From NCBI GenBank assembly GCA_017406005.1, contig JAFQZI010000092.1, positions 1 through 64,000 of the forward strand: a DNA stretch of 64,000 bases, given 5' to 3'. Position numbers and translations under genes: made by a program. Below are positions 34,702 through 43,239 of the stretch, in pieces (the stretch's first letter is position 1; each line of letters opens with the position of its first letter). Origin of the DNA: Oscillospiraceae bacterium. GTDB lineage: Bacteria > Bacillota > Clostridia > Oscillospirales > Oscillospiraceae. Below the pieces are notes generated by a model. It saw nothing but the letters and a program-made list of their open reading frames with translations, was not told where the DNA came from and made no database searches.

Positions 34702-35593
34702 GATTGATTCTCCCACGCAGTAAAATAACGGCTGCCCCGCATAACACAATCAGGATTCCGAGAAGCTTACGGGTCGTCAGCTGCTCATTCAGGAAAAACA
34801 CACCGATAAAACAACTGAGCACCGGCATCAGCAGCAGATAGAGCTTGACCAGCCAGACTTCAAAATGCTTCAGATTCCGGTAATAGAAGAAATAGATCCC
34901 CGTCTGGGCAAGCCCTCCCAGTGTAACCAGCCACCAAAAAGACGGAGCAACATTGCCGAAGTCAAAGCTACGAACGGCACCGGTCAGCCCGGCAGATGTA
35001 CCGAACAGGAGCAGAACCACAAAATTGTTATAATACGAAATCATATCCGCATCTTCGTGGTATTTCTCCTGTGCCGTTTTGATGATAAAGGCATTGGCCG
35101 ACACACACAGTGCGCTGAGAAGAAAATAAAGATCAGTCGGATGGAATTCCATCCCTCCGAAGTCCACCCCCAGCACGAGCAGCACGCCGGCAAGCATGAT
35201 CAGCGTGCCGATCCAGTCGGAAAGGTAGAGCTTCTTATGATAAAGGATGACCGTTGCGAGGTTGACCATCAGCACATCCGTTTTCAGCAGAGCCGTGCCC
35301 GTGCTGAGGCTGCCTCCCGCATAGCCCAGGTTGGCGAACAGATCCAGAAGAAAACCGAAAACTCCGATCGTCACGAGAATCAGCACAGCTTTTCCCTGAT
35401 GGAACAGTCTGCCGAAGCTTTTATCCAGAGTAAGCTGAAGCGTCAGAAAGACAAGAGCGGCCGTTCTCAGAAGGAAGCCGGCAAGGAGAGCCGACCCGGT
35501 CACATCCACAACGATCTTGCTGACCGCATAGTAGACAGACCAGGCAACCACCATACTGGCAACCATCAGGGTATATTTCAGATCTTCCCTCAT
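34685..35593 (-). CDS. DMT/EamA-family transporter, candidate sulfonate exporter
   Basis: A 302-residue membrane protein with about ten hydrophobic helices and two EamA repeats ('YAVSKIVVDVTGSALLAGFLLR' in the first, 'ANAFIIKTAQEKY' at the start of the second). The tail is basic and cytoplasmic. It overlaps the alcohol dehydrogenase stop by four bases and the ROK gene by 17. Within a sulfoquinovose operon, a carrier that exports the end product 2,3-dihydroxypropane-1-sulfonate would be required, and this is the only transporter in the minus operon. Amino-acid or sugar transport are family alternatives. The role is inferred from context. Confidence 0.82.
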   Translation of the reverse strand: MREDLKYTLMVASMVVAWSVYYAVSKIVVDVTGSALLAGFLLRTAALVFLTLQLTLDKSFGRLFHQGKAVLILVTIGVFGFLLDLFANLGYAGGSLSTGTALLKTDVLMVNLATVILYHKKLYLSDWIGTLIMLAGVLLVLGVDFGGMEFHPTDLYFLLSALCVSANAFIIKTAQEKYHEDADMISYYNNFVVLLLFGTSAGLTGAVRSFDFGNVAPSFWWLVTLGGLAQTGIYFFYYRNLKHFEVWLVKLYLLLMPVLSCFIGVFFLNEQLTTRKLLGILIVLCGAAVILLRGRINHANHR

Positions 35594-36684
35594 TTCATCG
35601 CTTCGAACATTGCTTTAAGCTGTTCTTCGGAGAGTTTTACGGGGTTGTTGTTCATCAGCGGATGAACGCTGCAGTCATGGCAGAGCTTCTCCAGATCGAC
35701 TTCCCCGAGGTCTGCGAGGCGCATCCGGAGCCCGGCCAGTTCCTTGAGCTGCCGGATCCGATCGGCAAGTTCTGCCGTTCCGCTCAAGCCGACTGCACGG
35801 CAGAGGGCTTCCAGCCGTTCGTCCGCATTGATGCGCACAAAACTGTCCAGCGTGAAGGCGCAGGCCTCACCGTGCGGAAGATGGTAATCCTCACTCAGCG
35901 GATAGCTGCAGGCGTGGCTGGCAGCGGTCTTCGGAAGAGCAAAACTCAGCCCGCCGAGAAGGGATGCATAGGCCATCTGAGAACGTGCTTCCAGATTGCC
36001 GGGTTCGCTCCAGGCTGTCTCCAGATTGGCAAGGACCGTACGGACGGCTTCGATCGCCATCAGGTCGGGAATCGGCTGGTGGTTGACGCTCCAGTATCCC
36101 TCCAGCGCATGAGCAAGAGCGTCAAGGCCGGTGTTCATCGTCGTGCGGGGAGGAACCGAGAGGCTCATCTCCGGGTCGACGATCGCTGCCCGCGGCATGA
36201 ATACAGGGTTGTTGATGGTGCGTTTTTCCTTTCCGTGGCTCATGACGGAAACCTGCGTCACCTCGCTGCCCGTCCCCGCCGTTGTGGGGACGGCTATGAT
36301 GGTCAAACGCTTTTCGGGAAACGGCAGTTCCCCGTGGTAGATCGCCACCGGGTCTCCGTCACCGAGGGCGATGGCGGCTGCGAATTTTGCAGTGTCGATT
36401 GAACTTCCTCCGCCGACGCCGATCACGGCATCCGCACCGGCTTCGCGGGCGAGTTCAGCTGTCCTCACAGCACCGGACAGCTGCGGGTTGGGTTCCACAT
36501 CGCTGAAGATGCAGCAGATGCGGCTGTCCTTCTGCTGTAGTTCCTGTGCTTTCGGCAGAAAATGATGCCCGCAGACCAGAACGGCTTTTTTTACGCCCAG
36601 CTCGTCAAGCACACTGCCGAGCTCTTTCAGCTTTCCCGCGCCGAACCAGATTTTAACCGGCTGGGAATAAATGAAATTATTCAT
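35590..36684 (-). CDS. Iron-containing (group III) alcohol dehydrogenase, candidate sulfolactaldehyde reductase
   Basis: A 364-residue group III dehydrogenase. The NAD(P)-binding loop is 'AVIGVGGGSSIDTAKFAAA' near residue 86 and 'VPTTAGTGSEVTQ' near 128. Metal ligands are visible as Asp and His in 'NTGLDALAHALEGYW' near 186 and as two His in 'SHACSYPLSEDYHLPHGEA' near 254-268. The start at 36684 overlaps the end of the RpiB-like gene by 8 bp, and no other start has a better site. In the sulfo-TK pathway a reductase converts 3-sulfolactaldehyde to dihydroxypropanesulfonate, regenerating NAD+, and this is the only dehydrogenase in the operon. Other short aldehydes are possible substrates. Confidence 0.87.
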   Translation of the reverse strand: MNNFIYSQPVKIWFGAGKLKELGSVLDELGVKKAVLVCGHHFLPKAQELQQKDSRICCIFSDVEPNPQLSGAVRTAELAREAGADAVIGVGGGSSIDTAKFAAAIALGDGDPVAIYHGELPFPEKRLTIIAVPTTAGTGSEVTQVSVMSHGKEKRTINNPVFMPRAAIVDPEMSLSVPPRTTMNTGLDALAHALEGYWSVNHQPIPDLMAIEAVRTVLANLETAWSEPGNLEARSQMAYASLLGGLSFALPKTAASHACSYPLSEDYHLPHGEACAFTLDSFVRINADERLEALCRAVGLSGTAELADRIRQLKELAGLRMRLADLGEVDLEKLCHDCSVHPLMNNNPVKLSEEQLKAMFEAMK

Positions 36685-37150
36685 AGATCCCGTCCTCAAT
36701 TGCAGAAAGCTTCGCGGCAAACTTGTGCATGTTCTCGGCACGCCAGTCTTCCAGATCCTGGCACCAGGCGGTGTTCAGGAAGGTCTTCACCATCTCGATA
36801 GCCAGTTCCGGCCCGACAATCCAGCCGCCCATGCAGAGAATGCTCGCATTGTTGATGGCACGTGCCATTTTTGCGGAATAGACACCCTCGCAGGCCACGG
36901 CATAGACGCCTTTATATTTGTTGGAAACAACGCTCATCCCCGCACCTGTGCCGCAGATCAGCACGGCACGGTCGTATTCCCCGCTCTGTACACGGGGAGC
37001 GACCTCACTTGCCACCTGATAGTACGGATGGACTTCCGCGAGATCTGTAGTGCCCAGATCGTCAAATTCGATGCCTGCTTCCGTGAGCCATGCCTTGATG
37101 GCTTCCTTTACGGCAAATCCTGATTTATCGCTTCCGATTGCAATTTTCAT
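36677..37150 (-). CDS. RpiB-family sugar isomerase, candidate sulfoerythrose isomerase
   Basis: A 157-residue protein of the RpiB/LacAB family. It shows 'IAIGSDKSGFAVKEAIKAWL' at the N-terminus and the catalytic Cys in 'AVLICGTGAGMSVVSNKYKG' near residue 66. In ordinary RpiB the first motif reads Asp-His-x-Gly; here it is Asp-Lys-Ser-Gly. The second conserved His (Escherichia coli His99, in RQHND) aligns with Ile in 'RAINNAS'. These changes at sites that contact the phosphosugar argue against plain ribose-5-phosphate isomerase and for a modified substrate. Placed after a split transketolase, it fits SqwI, which interconverts 4-deoxy-4-sulfo-erythrose and -erythrulose (inference). Confidence 0.82.
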   Translation of the reverse strand: MKIAIGSDKSGFAVKEAIKAWLTEAGIEFDDLGTTDLAEVHPYYQVASEVAPRVQSGEYDRAVLICGTGAGMSVVSNKYKGVYAVACEGVYSAKMARAINNASILCMGGWIVGPELAIEMVKTFLNTAWCQDLEDWRAENMHKFAAKLSAIEDGIYE

Positions 37151-37168
37151 TTCTATCTTCTCCTTTTA

Positions 37169-38092
37169 TTACTTCAGGCTGACGGCTTCTTTTGCCGTTG
37201 CCACGATATTCTCTACAGTCAGGCCGATCGCTTCTCTTAGATAGGGCAGTTTGCCCACTTCGCCGAAGCGGTCCTGCACGCCGACGGCGCAGGCGGGGAT
37301 CTTTTCTCTGGCCAGTGCTTCGAGAACGGCAGAATGCAGGCCGCCGATGACATTGTGGTTTTCCACAGTGAGAACGGCACCAGTTTTTCTGGCAGAAGCG
37401 ATTACGGTGTCTTTGTCAATGGGCTTGATGGTATGGACATTGATTACTTCCGCCTGAATGCCTTCACCTGCAAGAACGTCCGCCGCATCGAGGGCATCCT
37501 TCAGCTGGAACCCGGTTGCGAAAACGGAAACGTCACTCCCCTCGCGAAGGACGTCCGCCTTGAAGAGATCAAACGAATAGTTCTCCGGGAAGACTGCCGG
37601 CAGTTCCTTGCGGAAAAGGCGCATATAGACTGCTCCGTCATAGGCGGCGAGAACGGGCATGGCCGCGCGAAGCTGCACGGGATCCGCCGGTTCAAAGATG
37701 ATCATGCCGGGGATGGAACGGAGGACACCGATGTCTTCCATGCTCATGTGCGTGCCGCCGTTCAGCTCTGCCGCGATGCCCGGGTCCGTGCCGACGATTT
37801 TGACATTCCTCCCCGCATAGCAGATGGAGATGGCAATCTGGTCGCAGATCCTGCGGCTGGCAAAGGGAGTAAAGCTCTCAATCCAGGGCTTGAAGCCGTA
37901 GCTGGAAAGCCCTGCCGCGATGGAAGCCATATTCTGTTCCGCAACACCGCAGTCAAACATCTGGTGCGGGAAGCGCTCATACAGAGATCTTGTTCCGCTT
38001 GCTTTGGCAAGGTCTGCATCGAGGACACAGACATGACGGTCTTTTTCCATCAGTTCTGCAAGGCACTGTGCATATACAGCTCTCATTTCCAT
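37169..38092 (-). CDS. Transketolase C-terminal subunit, candidate sulfofructose transketolase
   Basis: A 307-residue protein equal to the pyrimidine-binding and C-terminal domains of transketolase. The conserved Glu that activates thiamine diphosphate is in 'FDCGVAEQNMASIAAGLSSYG' near residue 53. 'GTHMSMEDIGVLRSIPGM' near 114 and 'TVENHNVIGGLHSAVLEAL' near 243 are also standard. It starts 3 bp after the N-terminal subunit gene behind GGAGG, so the two halves form a split enzyme. In the sulfo-TK pathway such a pair acts twice, moving C2 units from sulfofructose and then sulfoerythrulose to glyceraldehyde-3-phosphate. It is not adjacent to pentose-phosphate genes that would suggest a housekeeping role. 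Confidence 0.88.
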   Translation of the reverse strand: MEMRAVYAQCLAELMEKDRHVCVLDADLAKASGTRSLYERFPHQMFDCGVAEQNMASIAAGLSSYGFKPWIESFTPFASRRICDQIAISICYAGRNVKIVGTDPGIAAELNGGTHMSMEDIGVLRSIPGMIIFEPADPVQLRAAMPVLAAYDGAVYMRLFRKELPAVFPENYSFDLFKADVLREGSDVSVFATGFQLKDALDAADVLAGEGIQAEVINVHTIKPIDKDTVIASARKTGAVLTVENHNVIGGLHSAVLEALAREKIPACAVGVQDRFGEVGKLPYLREAIGLTVENIVATAKEAVSLK

Positions 38093-38095
38093 GGC

Positions 38096-38923
38096 TTATG
38101 CCTCCTTCCGAAGTTCAGCGATGGCGGCATCTGCCTGCTCCTCGCTGATAATGGTGTTGTGGTTGCCGGGCCCGAGATCGATGATCCACTGGACACCGCA
38201 GCCCTTGAGGGTGTTGAGGATAACCATCGTCGGCTTTTCGCTCCCGATGCCGAGCTTTGCATGTTCAATAGCTGCAGAAACCTGATCGACATCGTTGCCG
38301 TCTTCCACTTCGATCACATTCCATCCGAAAGCCGCCCACTTTTCGGCCAGAGGTGCAATGTCATTCACCTTTGCCACCGTGTCGTCGATCTGGAGCTTGT
38401 TATAATCCGTAAAGGCGATGAGATTATCCAGCTTCTTGGCTGGTGCAAACATGGCAGCCTCCCAGATCTGTCCTTCCTGGCTTTCGCCGTCACCGATGAG
38501 GGTATAGATCGTTGCACCGTCTCCTTCCAGCTTGGAACCGAGCGCAACGCCCACCGCGCAGGAGAAACCCTGGCCGAGAGAACCCGTCGTCATATCGATG
38601 CCGATCGTGCGGTTCATATCGCAGTGGCTGGGCAGGTTCGTTCCGCCCTGGTTCAGCGTGAGCAGTTCTTTTTTATCAAAATAGCCGCGGTTGGCAAGGG
38701 TTGCATAGACAGCAGGGCCCGCATGGCCTTTTGAACAAATAAAACGGTCCCTGCCAGGCTTCTTCGGGTCGGCCGGGTCGATATTCATTGCTTCAAAATA
38801 CAGCACAGAAAGCAGCTCGACCACCGAAAGGCAGCCCCCGATATGCCCGACGCCGAGATGGCCGATGCATTTGAGCGTGTCACAGCGGATGTCTCTGCTG
38901 ATCTCTTTCAGATTCTTATTCAA
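38096..38923 (-). CDS. Transketolase N-terminal (TPP-binding) subunit, candidate sulfofructose transketolase
   Basis: A 275-residue protein carrying the diphosphate-binding domain of transketolase. It has 'GVGHIGGCLSVVELLSVLYF' near residue 24, 'DRFICSKGHAGPAVYA' near 59, 'GSLGQGFSCAVGVALGSK' near 113, and the GDG-(x)n-N thiamine motif 'YTLIGDGESQEGQIWE...FTDYNKLQ' near 142-172. Translation begins with TTG at 38923, 7 nt after AAGGAGG. It is the first gene of the minus operon, driven by the promoter at 38971-38999. Split transketolases are common in Clostridia. The sulfosugar role is inferred from the divergent sulfoquinovosidase operon. Confidence 0.88.
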   Translation of the reverse strand: MNKNLKEISRDIRCDTLKCIGHLGVGHIGGCLSVVELLSVLYFEAMNIDPADPKKPGRDRFICSKGHAGPAVYATLANRGYFDKKELLTLNQGGTNLPSHCDMNRTIGIDMTTGSLGQGFSCAVGVALGSKLEGDGATIYTLIGDGESQEGQIWEAAMFAPAKKLDNLIAFTDYNKLQIDDTVAKVNDIAPLAEKWAAFGWNVIEVEDGNDVDQVSAAIEHAKLGIGSEKPTMVILNTLKGCGVQWIIDLGPGNHNTIISEEQADAAIAELRKEA

Positions 38924-38970
38924 TTCCGATTTCCTCCTTGGCGGATTGATTAATTATTCTAAGCAATTGC

Positions 38971-38999
38971 AGTTTAATCCCTCTTGGGCACTTTGTCAA
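38971..38999 (-). promoter_or_regulatory. Promoter of the transketolase/RpiB/ADH/ROK operon
   Basis: Minus strand TTGACA (38999-38994), a 17-bp spacer, TAAACT (38976-38971), 48 bp upstream of the TTG start. Confidence 0.75.
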
Positions 39000-39020
39000 G
39001 ACGAACCGTACCGGAATCAG

Positions 39021-39038
39021 AGATTTTAACAAAAATCT
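39021..39038. promoter_or_regulatory. Candidate operator between divergent sulfosugar promoters
   Basis: AGATTTTAACAAAAATCT: perfect 7-bp inverted repeat with a 4-bp spacer, located between the two -35 boxes (38999 and 39062). Size, AT-richness and place fit a ROK-repressor site. Binding is an inference. Confidence 0.45.
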
Positions 39039-39061
39039 TTTCTTCTTTCTTTCGGTATTTC

Positions 39062-39090
39062 TTGACAGATCCTCGATCGGAGGGTATGAT
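39062..39090 (+). promoter_or_regulatory. Promoter of the isomerase/YesL/sulfoquinovosidase operon
   Basis: TTGACA (39062-39067), a 17-bp spacer, TATGAT (39085-39090), 53 bp before the start at 39144. Confidence 0.75.
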
Positions 39091-39143
39091 TGGTCAAGAG
39101 CGTTAAATAATTTTTCCACTGATGAACATCCAAGGAGGTTCCC

Positions 39144-40481
39144 ATGAGTTTTTCCGCTGTTTACATTCCTGTCGGGGTCCCGACGTTCCATCTTGAAAGT
39201 GCACAGGACCAGTTTGACCGTTCCGTAAAACTTCTTAAAAGTGTGGACGAATCCTTTATCTGCCCGGATAAGATGCTGTTGACCCTCGATGACCTGCGCA
39301 GCTATCTGGACGGGATCAACCCGGACCTGATCGTTTTCCAGAACCTGACGTTTGCCAACGCTGCCTATATGTCGGAAGTACTGCGCCGTTTTGACTGCCC
39401 GCTCCTCCTCTGGACGCTGCGGGAACCTGTCATTGACGGCGGGCGTCTGCGCCTGAACTCCCTTACGGGTGCCTATTCGGCAGCAAATACCCTCCGCGCC
39501 TTTGATGAACGTCCCTTCTCCTATGTGTTCGGCTCTCCGGAAGAAGATGCTGTCCGTCAGGCCGTAACGGACTGCGTGAAAGCCTCCGCTGTAAAGAAGG
39601 CTATGAAAAGCCTGCGCCTTTCGGCAATCGGGCATACCCCTCAGGGTTTCGGCTTCGGCCGTGCACTTGACAGTGAGCTGATGAGCACCTTCGGCGTGGA
39701 ACTGGATGCGATTGAAGCGCGTGAGCTGATTGATATGGCGAAAAGCTACACCGATGAGGAATGTGCGGAATATCTCGACCGGTCCTTTGCGATGACCTGC
39801 GGCCTTGACGAAACACCGGAACGCAACCGTCTCGACCACGCACGTCTTTACAAAGCCTATACGGACTATGTGAAGTCCCACCGCATTGGTGCGCTGGCAA
39901 GCCGCTGCTGGCCAGACTTCTTTACCTCCTTCGGCACGCCGGTCTGTGCGGTTCTCTCTCTTCTGAATAATGACGGCATTGCAGCAGCCTGTGAGGCAGA
40001 TGTCTACGGCGCCCTTTCCATGTGGATCGGCATGCAGCTCAGCGGCGAACCTGTCTTTTTCGGAGATCCCGTCTCTCTGGATGAAAAGGAAAACACCATC
40101 ACCTTCTGGCATTGCGGTGCGGCTGCCTGCTCTCTTGCACGACAGGACACCGGAGCGGTGATCGGCGTCCACCCGAACCGGAAGATTGGCCCGGCCATGA
40201 ACTTCGGCTGCGAGGCTTTCCCGGAGGCAACCATCTTCCGGATTGGGAGAGAGGCTGACGGTAGCTTCCGCTTTTTCCTCGCGGAAGGAGAAGTGCTCGA
40301 CAAACCGAGGCAGTTTATCGGCACATCGATTGTGGTGAAAACCGACACCTTCAGCAGAGACGTCGTTGAAGAAAGCGTTCTGGACGGGTTTGAACCGCAT
40401 TTCGTAATCATCAAGGGCCGCTGGTCAGGCGCGCTGCGCGTGCTTGCCGAACAGTTCGGCTTTGACGTCTACGATTATTAA
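39144..40481 (+). CDS. L-fucose-isomerase-fold protein, candidate sulfoquinovose isomerase
   Basis: A 445-residue soluble protein with the layout of L-fucose/L-arabinose isomerases. The N-terminal Rossmann-like part includes 'NPDLIVFQNLTFANAAYM' near residue 60. The metal-site region has 'ALASRCWPDFFTSFGTPVCAVLSLLNNDGIAAACEADVYGALSMWI' near 250-295, with Glu and Asp ligands, and 'FWHCGAAACSLA' near 322 gives a His ligand. The C-terminal 'VEESVLDGFEPHFVIIKGRW' is typical. In known sulfoglycolytic gene sets an isomerase of this fold converts sulfoquinovose to 6-deoxy-6-sulfofructose. Gene position next to a sulfoquinovosidase supports that role. CAAGGAGG precedes the start. It is the first gene of the plus operon. 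Confidence 0.82.
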   Translation: MSFSAVYIPVGVPTFHLESAQDQFDRSVKLLKSVDESFICPDKMLLTLDDLRSYLDGINPDLIVFQNLTFANAAYMSEVLRRFDCPLLLWTLREPVIDGGRLRLNSLTGAYSAANTLRAFDERPFSYVFGSPEEDAVRQAVTDCVKASAVKKAMKSLRLSAIGHTPQGFGFGRALDSELMSTFGVELDAIEARELIDMAKSYTDEECAEYLDRSFAMTCGLDETPERNRLDHARLYKAYTDYVKSHRIGALASRCWPDFFTSFGTPVCAVLSLLNNDGIAAACEADVYGALSMWIGMQLSGEPVFFGDPVSLDEKENTITFWHCGAAACSLARQDTGAVIGVHPNRKIGPAMNFGCEAFPEATIFRIGREADGSFRFFLAEGEVLDKPRQFIGTSIVVKTDTFSRDVVEESVLDGFEPHFVIIKGRWSGALRVLAEQFGFDVYDY

Positions 40482-41108
40482 GTGAAGAAAGAATCCAGAA
40501 TTGTACAGGTGCTCTCTGCCCTGATCGACCTGATCTGGGCAGGGCTTTTATGGCTATTCTGCTCTCTGCCGCTGATCACTGTCGGCGCTTCCAGCACGGC
40601 GCTCTATTATGCCATTGTAAAGAGCATCCGTCATGAGAGAGGGCGCGTCAGCGCATGTTTTTTCCATGCCTTCAAAACAAACTTTCGGCAGGCAACAGCC
40701 ATCTGGCTCCTGATGGTGCTGTATGTACTGATCGGGGTCGGCGATGGATACGCCTTCTCCCGCATGGGATTTGCAGAGAACTCCCCTCTCATCGTTTTCA
40801 GCCGCGTAATCCTTCTCCCGGTTCCGCTTCTCTTCCCCTGGCTGTTTCCCTTTCTCTCCCGCTTTCAGAACACCGTAGGCGGCACGATACGATACTGCCT
40901 GTTTCTCGCCGTGCACCATTTCGGCCGAACACTGCTTCTTGCAGCGGAACTGGCACTGTTCCTCCTGATCTGCTGGCTGATCCCCTTCCTGATCCCGCTG
41001 CTGCCCGGTGCCTTCTGCATGCTGATGAGCCTGCATCTGGAACCGGTGTTCCGCGGCCTGACGCTGGAGCAGGAAACCGATGCGGCAGACCCCTGGTACA
41101 ATGAATAA
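40482..41108 (+). CDS. YesL-like (DUF624) membrane protein
   Basis: A 208-residue integral membrane protein with about five hydrophobic helices. The start 'VLSALIDLIWAGLLWLFCSLPLITVGASSTALYYAIVK' is the characteristic opening of the YesL/DUF624 family, which accompanies CUT1 sugar transporters in Firmicutes. Translation begins with GTG immediately after the isomerase stop (TAAGTG), so it is coupled. Its last codons overlap the upstream region of the glycosidase gene, whose start is 17 bp further on. The molecular function of this family is not established. Association with sugar uptake is from known neighbourhoods. Confidence 0.85.
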   Translation: MKKESRIVQVLSALIDLIWAGLLWLFCSLPLITVGASSTALYYAIVKSIRHERGRVSACFFHAFKTNFRQATAIWLLMVLYVLIGVGDGYAFSRMGFAENSPLIVFSRVILLPVPLLFPWLFPFLSRFQNTVGGTIRYCLFLAVHHFGRTLLLAAELALFLLICWLIPFLIPLLPGAFCMLMSLHLEPVFRGLTLEQETDAADPWYNE

Positions 41109-41124
41109 CCGATCGGAGGCTTCC

Positions 41125-43137
41125 ATGTTTGAATTTCGTTTCCCCGATGAGAATACAGCTGAACTGTTCGGCAGCGGCAAGCTGCTGTTTCGCCATACCG
41201 CATCTTCCCCTGCGCTTTTTCTCGGCCGTGGCAGAGAAACCATCCGCATGTTCCGCGGGAATTTTGACATCTCGGACAGGATCATTGAACGTATTGCTCT
41301 TGTCTTTGCCGGCCATCATACAGAAAACGGAAAGCAGGTTTTGTGTTTTACGCATCCCTGCCTGCAAGGGGAATTCCATCTGACGGCGAAGGAAGAGAAC
41401 GGGATGCTGCATCTGTCCGCCTCCTGCGGAGATGCTTCTTTCAACCGGTTCTGGCTTCGCCTTGCTGCAGAGGACGACGAACACGTTGTCGGAGGAGGAG
41501 AGCAGTTTTCCGCCCTGGATCTGCGGGGCAGGCTGTGGCCGATCTGGACGAGAGAACAAGGCGTCGGGCGGAATAAACTCACAGAAGTAACCCGCCTCGC
41601 CGACGCTCTTGACGGAAGCGGCGGAGATTATCACACGACCTTCTTCCCACAGCCGACGTTTCTCTCCTCCCGCCGCTACTTCGTGCATGTTGATAACTAC
41701 GAGTATGCCGAGCTGGATTTCCGTGAAAAGACATTCCATGAGATCGGCCTCTGGAGCACGGCGCTCCGGCTGACGATCTGCTGCCGCGAAACCTTCCCTG
41801 CCCTGCTGGAATCTCTCACGGAGCTCCTCGGCCGCCAGCTTCCGCTGCCGGACTGGAGCATGAAAGGTCTCTGGCTCGGAGTACAGGGCGGAACGCAGCG
41901 CGCCACCGAACTGGAAAAACGCTGCCGTGAGGGCGGCATGGATATTTCAGCTGTCTGGATTCAGGACTGGGAGGGCAAACGCGTCACTTCCTTCGGATCC
42001 CGCCTGCAGTGGGATTGGCGCTGGAACCGGGAACGGTATCCCGATCTGGACAAGGTGATCGCGGAAGACAGCGAGACTGCATGGATGGGCTACATCAACC
42101 CTTATCTGGTGGAAGGCGGCGTTCTCTTCCGGGAAGCGAAAGAACACGGCTTCTTTGTTCGCCGTACCGACGGAACGGATTATCTGTTTGATTTTGGGGA
42201 ATACGACTGCGGCGTCGTTGACCTTACAAACCCGGAGGCTTTTGACTGGTATAAAAACGTCATCCGGACGAACCTGATCGGGATGGGCTTCCGTGGCTGG
42301 ATGGCGGACTTCGGCGAATATCTCCCCGCCGATGCTGTCTGTTACGGCGGCTCCGGGCTGGAATACCATAACAAATGGCCGATGCTCTGGGGAAAATGCA
42401 ACCGTGAAGCCGTGCGCGATGCCGGGAAAGAGGGCGAGATCGTCTTCTTCATGCGGGCCGGTGCGGCAGGCAGCCAGCGCTATGCACCCCTGATCTGGGC
42501 CGGTGACCAGTGTGTCGACTGGTCGGAAGATGACGGGCTCCCATCCGTCATTACGGCTGCGCTCAGCCTCGGGCTGAGCGGATTCGGGCTGCATACCTGT
42601 GATGCCGGCGGATACACGACGCTCTTCCACCTGAAACGGGACAGGGAGTTGCTGCTCCGCTGGCTCGAATTTGCCTGTTTTACTCCTGTCATGCGCACGC
42701 ATGAGGGCAACCGCCCCGAAAGCAACGTACAGCTCTATGACGACAGCGAGATCATCTCCTCTGCTGCCCGCCTCACCGGTATCCATGACGCGCTCTTCCC
42801 CTATCTGAAGAAATGTGTGGAAGAAAATGCTCAGACCGGCTTGCCTGTCATGCGCCCCCTCTTCTTTGAAGCACCGGAGGAAGAGACTGCCTGGTCCCAC
42901 CGCCTGTATTCCTATCTGCTCGGACAGGACCTGCTTGTCGCGCCTGTTGTGGAACCCGGAACGGATCTCCGGAAAGTCTGGTTGCCGCGTGATGAATGGA
43001 TCTCTCTCTGGTCCCACAAAGCTTATCCCGCCGGCTGGTCGGAAGTGCCTGCCCCGATGGACAAACCTCCTGTTTTTTACCGTTCCGGTTCAGCCTATTC
43101 GGAACTGTTCGCTTCCATCGCTCAATCATTTGGCTAA
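41125..43137 (+). CDS. yihQ: Sulfoquinovosidase (glycoside hydrolase family 31)
   Basis: A 670-residue retaining alpha-glycosidase that releases sulfoquinovose from sulfoquinovosyl glycerol or lipids. The catalytic nucleophile is Asp395 (GWMADFGEYLP) and the acid/base Asp461 (WAGDQCVDWS). The residues that define Escherichia coli YihQ (Gln262, Gln288, Arg301, Trp304, Tyr508) align, from my memory of that sequence, with Gln254, Gln280, Arg293, Trp296 and Tyr497, and the spacings are conserved. These bind the sulfonate. 'GGGEQFSALDLRGRLWPIWTREQGVGR' near residue 127 is also YihQ-like. The start at 41125 was chosen for GGAGG at 41115. No signal peptide, so it is intracellular, acting after import. 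This gene anchors the pathway assignment. Confidence 0.93.
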   Translation: MFEFRFPDENTAELFGSGKLLFRHTASSPALFLGRGRETIRMFRGNFDISDRIIERIALVFAGHHTENGKQVLCFTHPCLQGEFHLTAKEENGMLHLSASCGDASFNRFWLRLAAEDDEHVVGGGEQFSALDLRGRLWPIWTREQGVGRNKLTEVTRLADALDGSGGDYHTTFFPQPTFLSSRRYFVHVDNYEYAELDFREKTFHEIGLWSTALRLTICCRETFPALLESLTELLGRQLPLPDWSMKGLWLGVQGGTQRATELEKRCREGGMDISAVWIQDWEGKRVTSFGSRLQWDWRWNRERYPDLDKVIAEDSETAWMGYINPYLVEGGVLFREAKEHGFFVRRTDGTDYLFDFGEYDCGVVDLTNPEAFDWYKNVIRTNLIGMGFRGWMADFGEYLPADAVCYGGSGLEYHNKWPMLWGKCNREAVRDAGKEGEIVFFMRAGAAGSQRYAPLIWAGDQCVDWSEDDGLPSVITAALSLGLSGFGLHTCDAGGYTTLFHLKRDRELLLRWLEFACFTPVMRTHEGNRPESNVQLYDDSEIISSAARLTGIHDALFPYLKKCVEENAQTGLPVMRPLFFEAPEEETAWSHRLYSYLLGQDLLVAPVVEPGTDLRKVWLPRDEWISLWSHKAYPAGWSEVPAPMDKPPVFYRSGSAYSELFASIAQSFG

Positions 43138-43196
43138 ATTGCACAGTTTTTCTGTCCTGTTTTTGTTGAAAACAGACAAAAAAAGTTTTTTTGCTG

Positions 43197-43239
43197 AGAG
43201 ACTCCCACAAAATGCTTTACAATTATTGCGGGAGTCTCT
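43197..43239. promoter_or_regulatory. Inverted repeat overlapping the importer promoter (candidate operator)
   Basis: AGAGACTCCC (43197-43206) and GGGAGTCTCT (43230-43239) form an exact 10-bp inverted repeat with a 23-bp spacer. It encloses the -35 box and ends on the first base of the -10 box. It could be a repressor site or, in RNA from upstream, a hairpin. Confidence 0.5.

Noticed and set aside
38916..40400. 494-codon minus-strand frame
   Set aside because: Antisense to the L-fucose-isomerase-like gene and crosses the divergent promoters.
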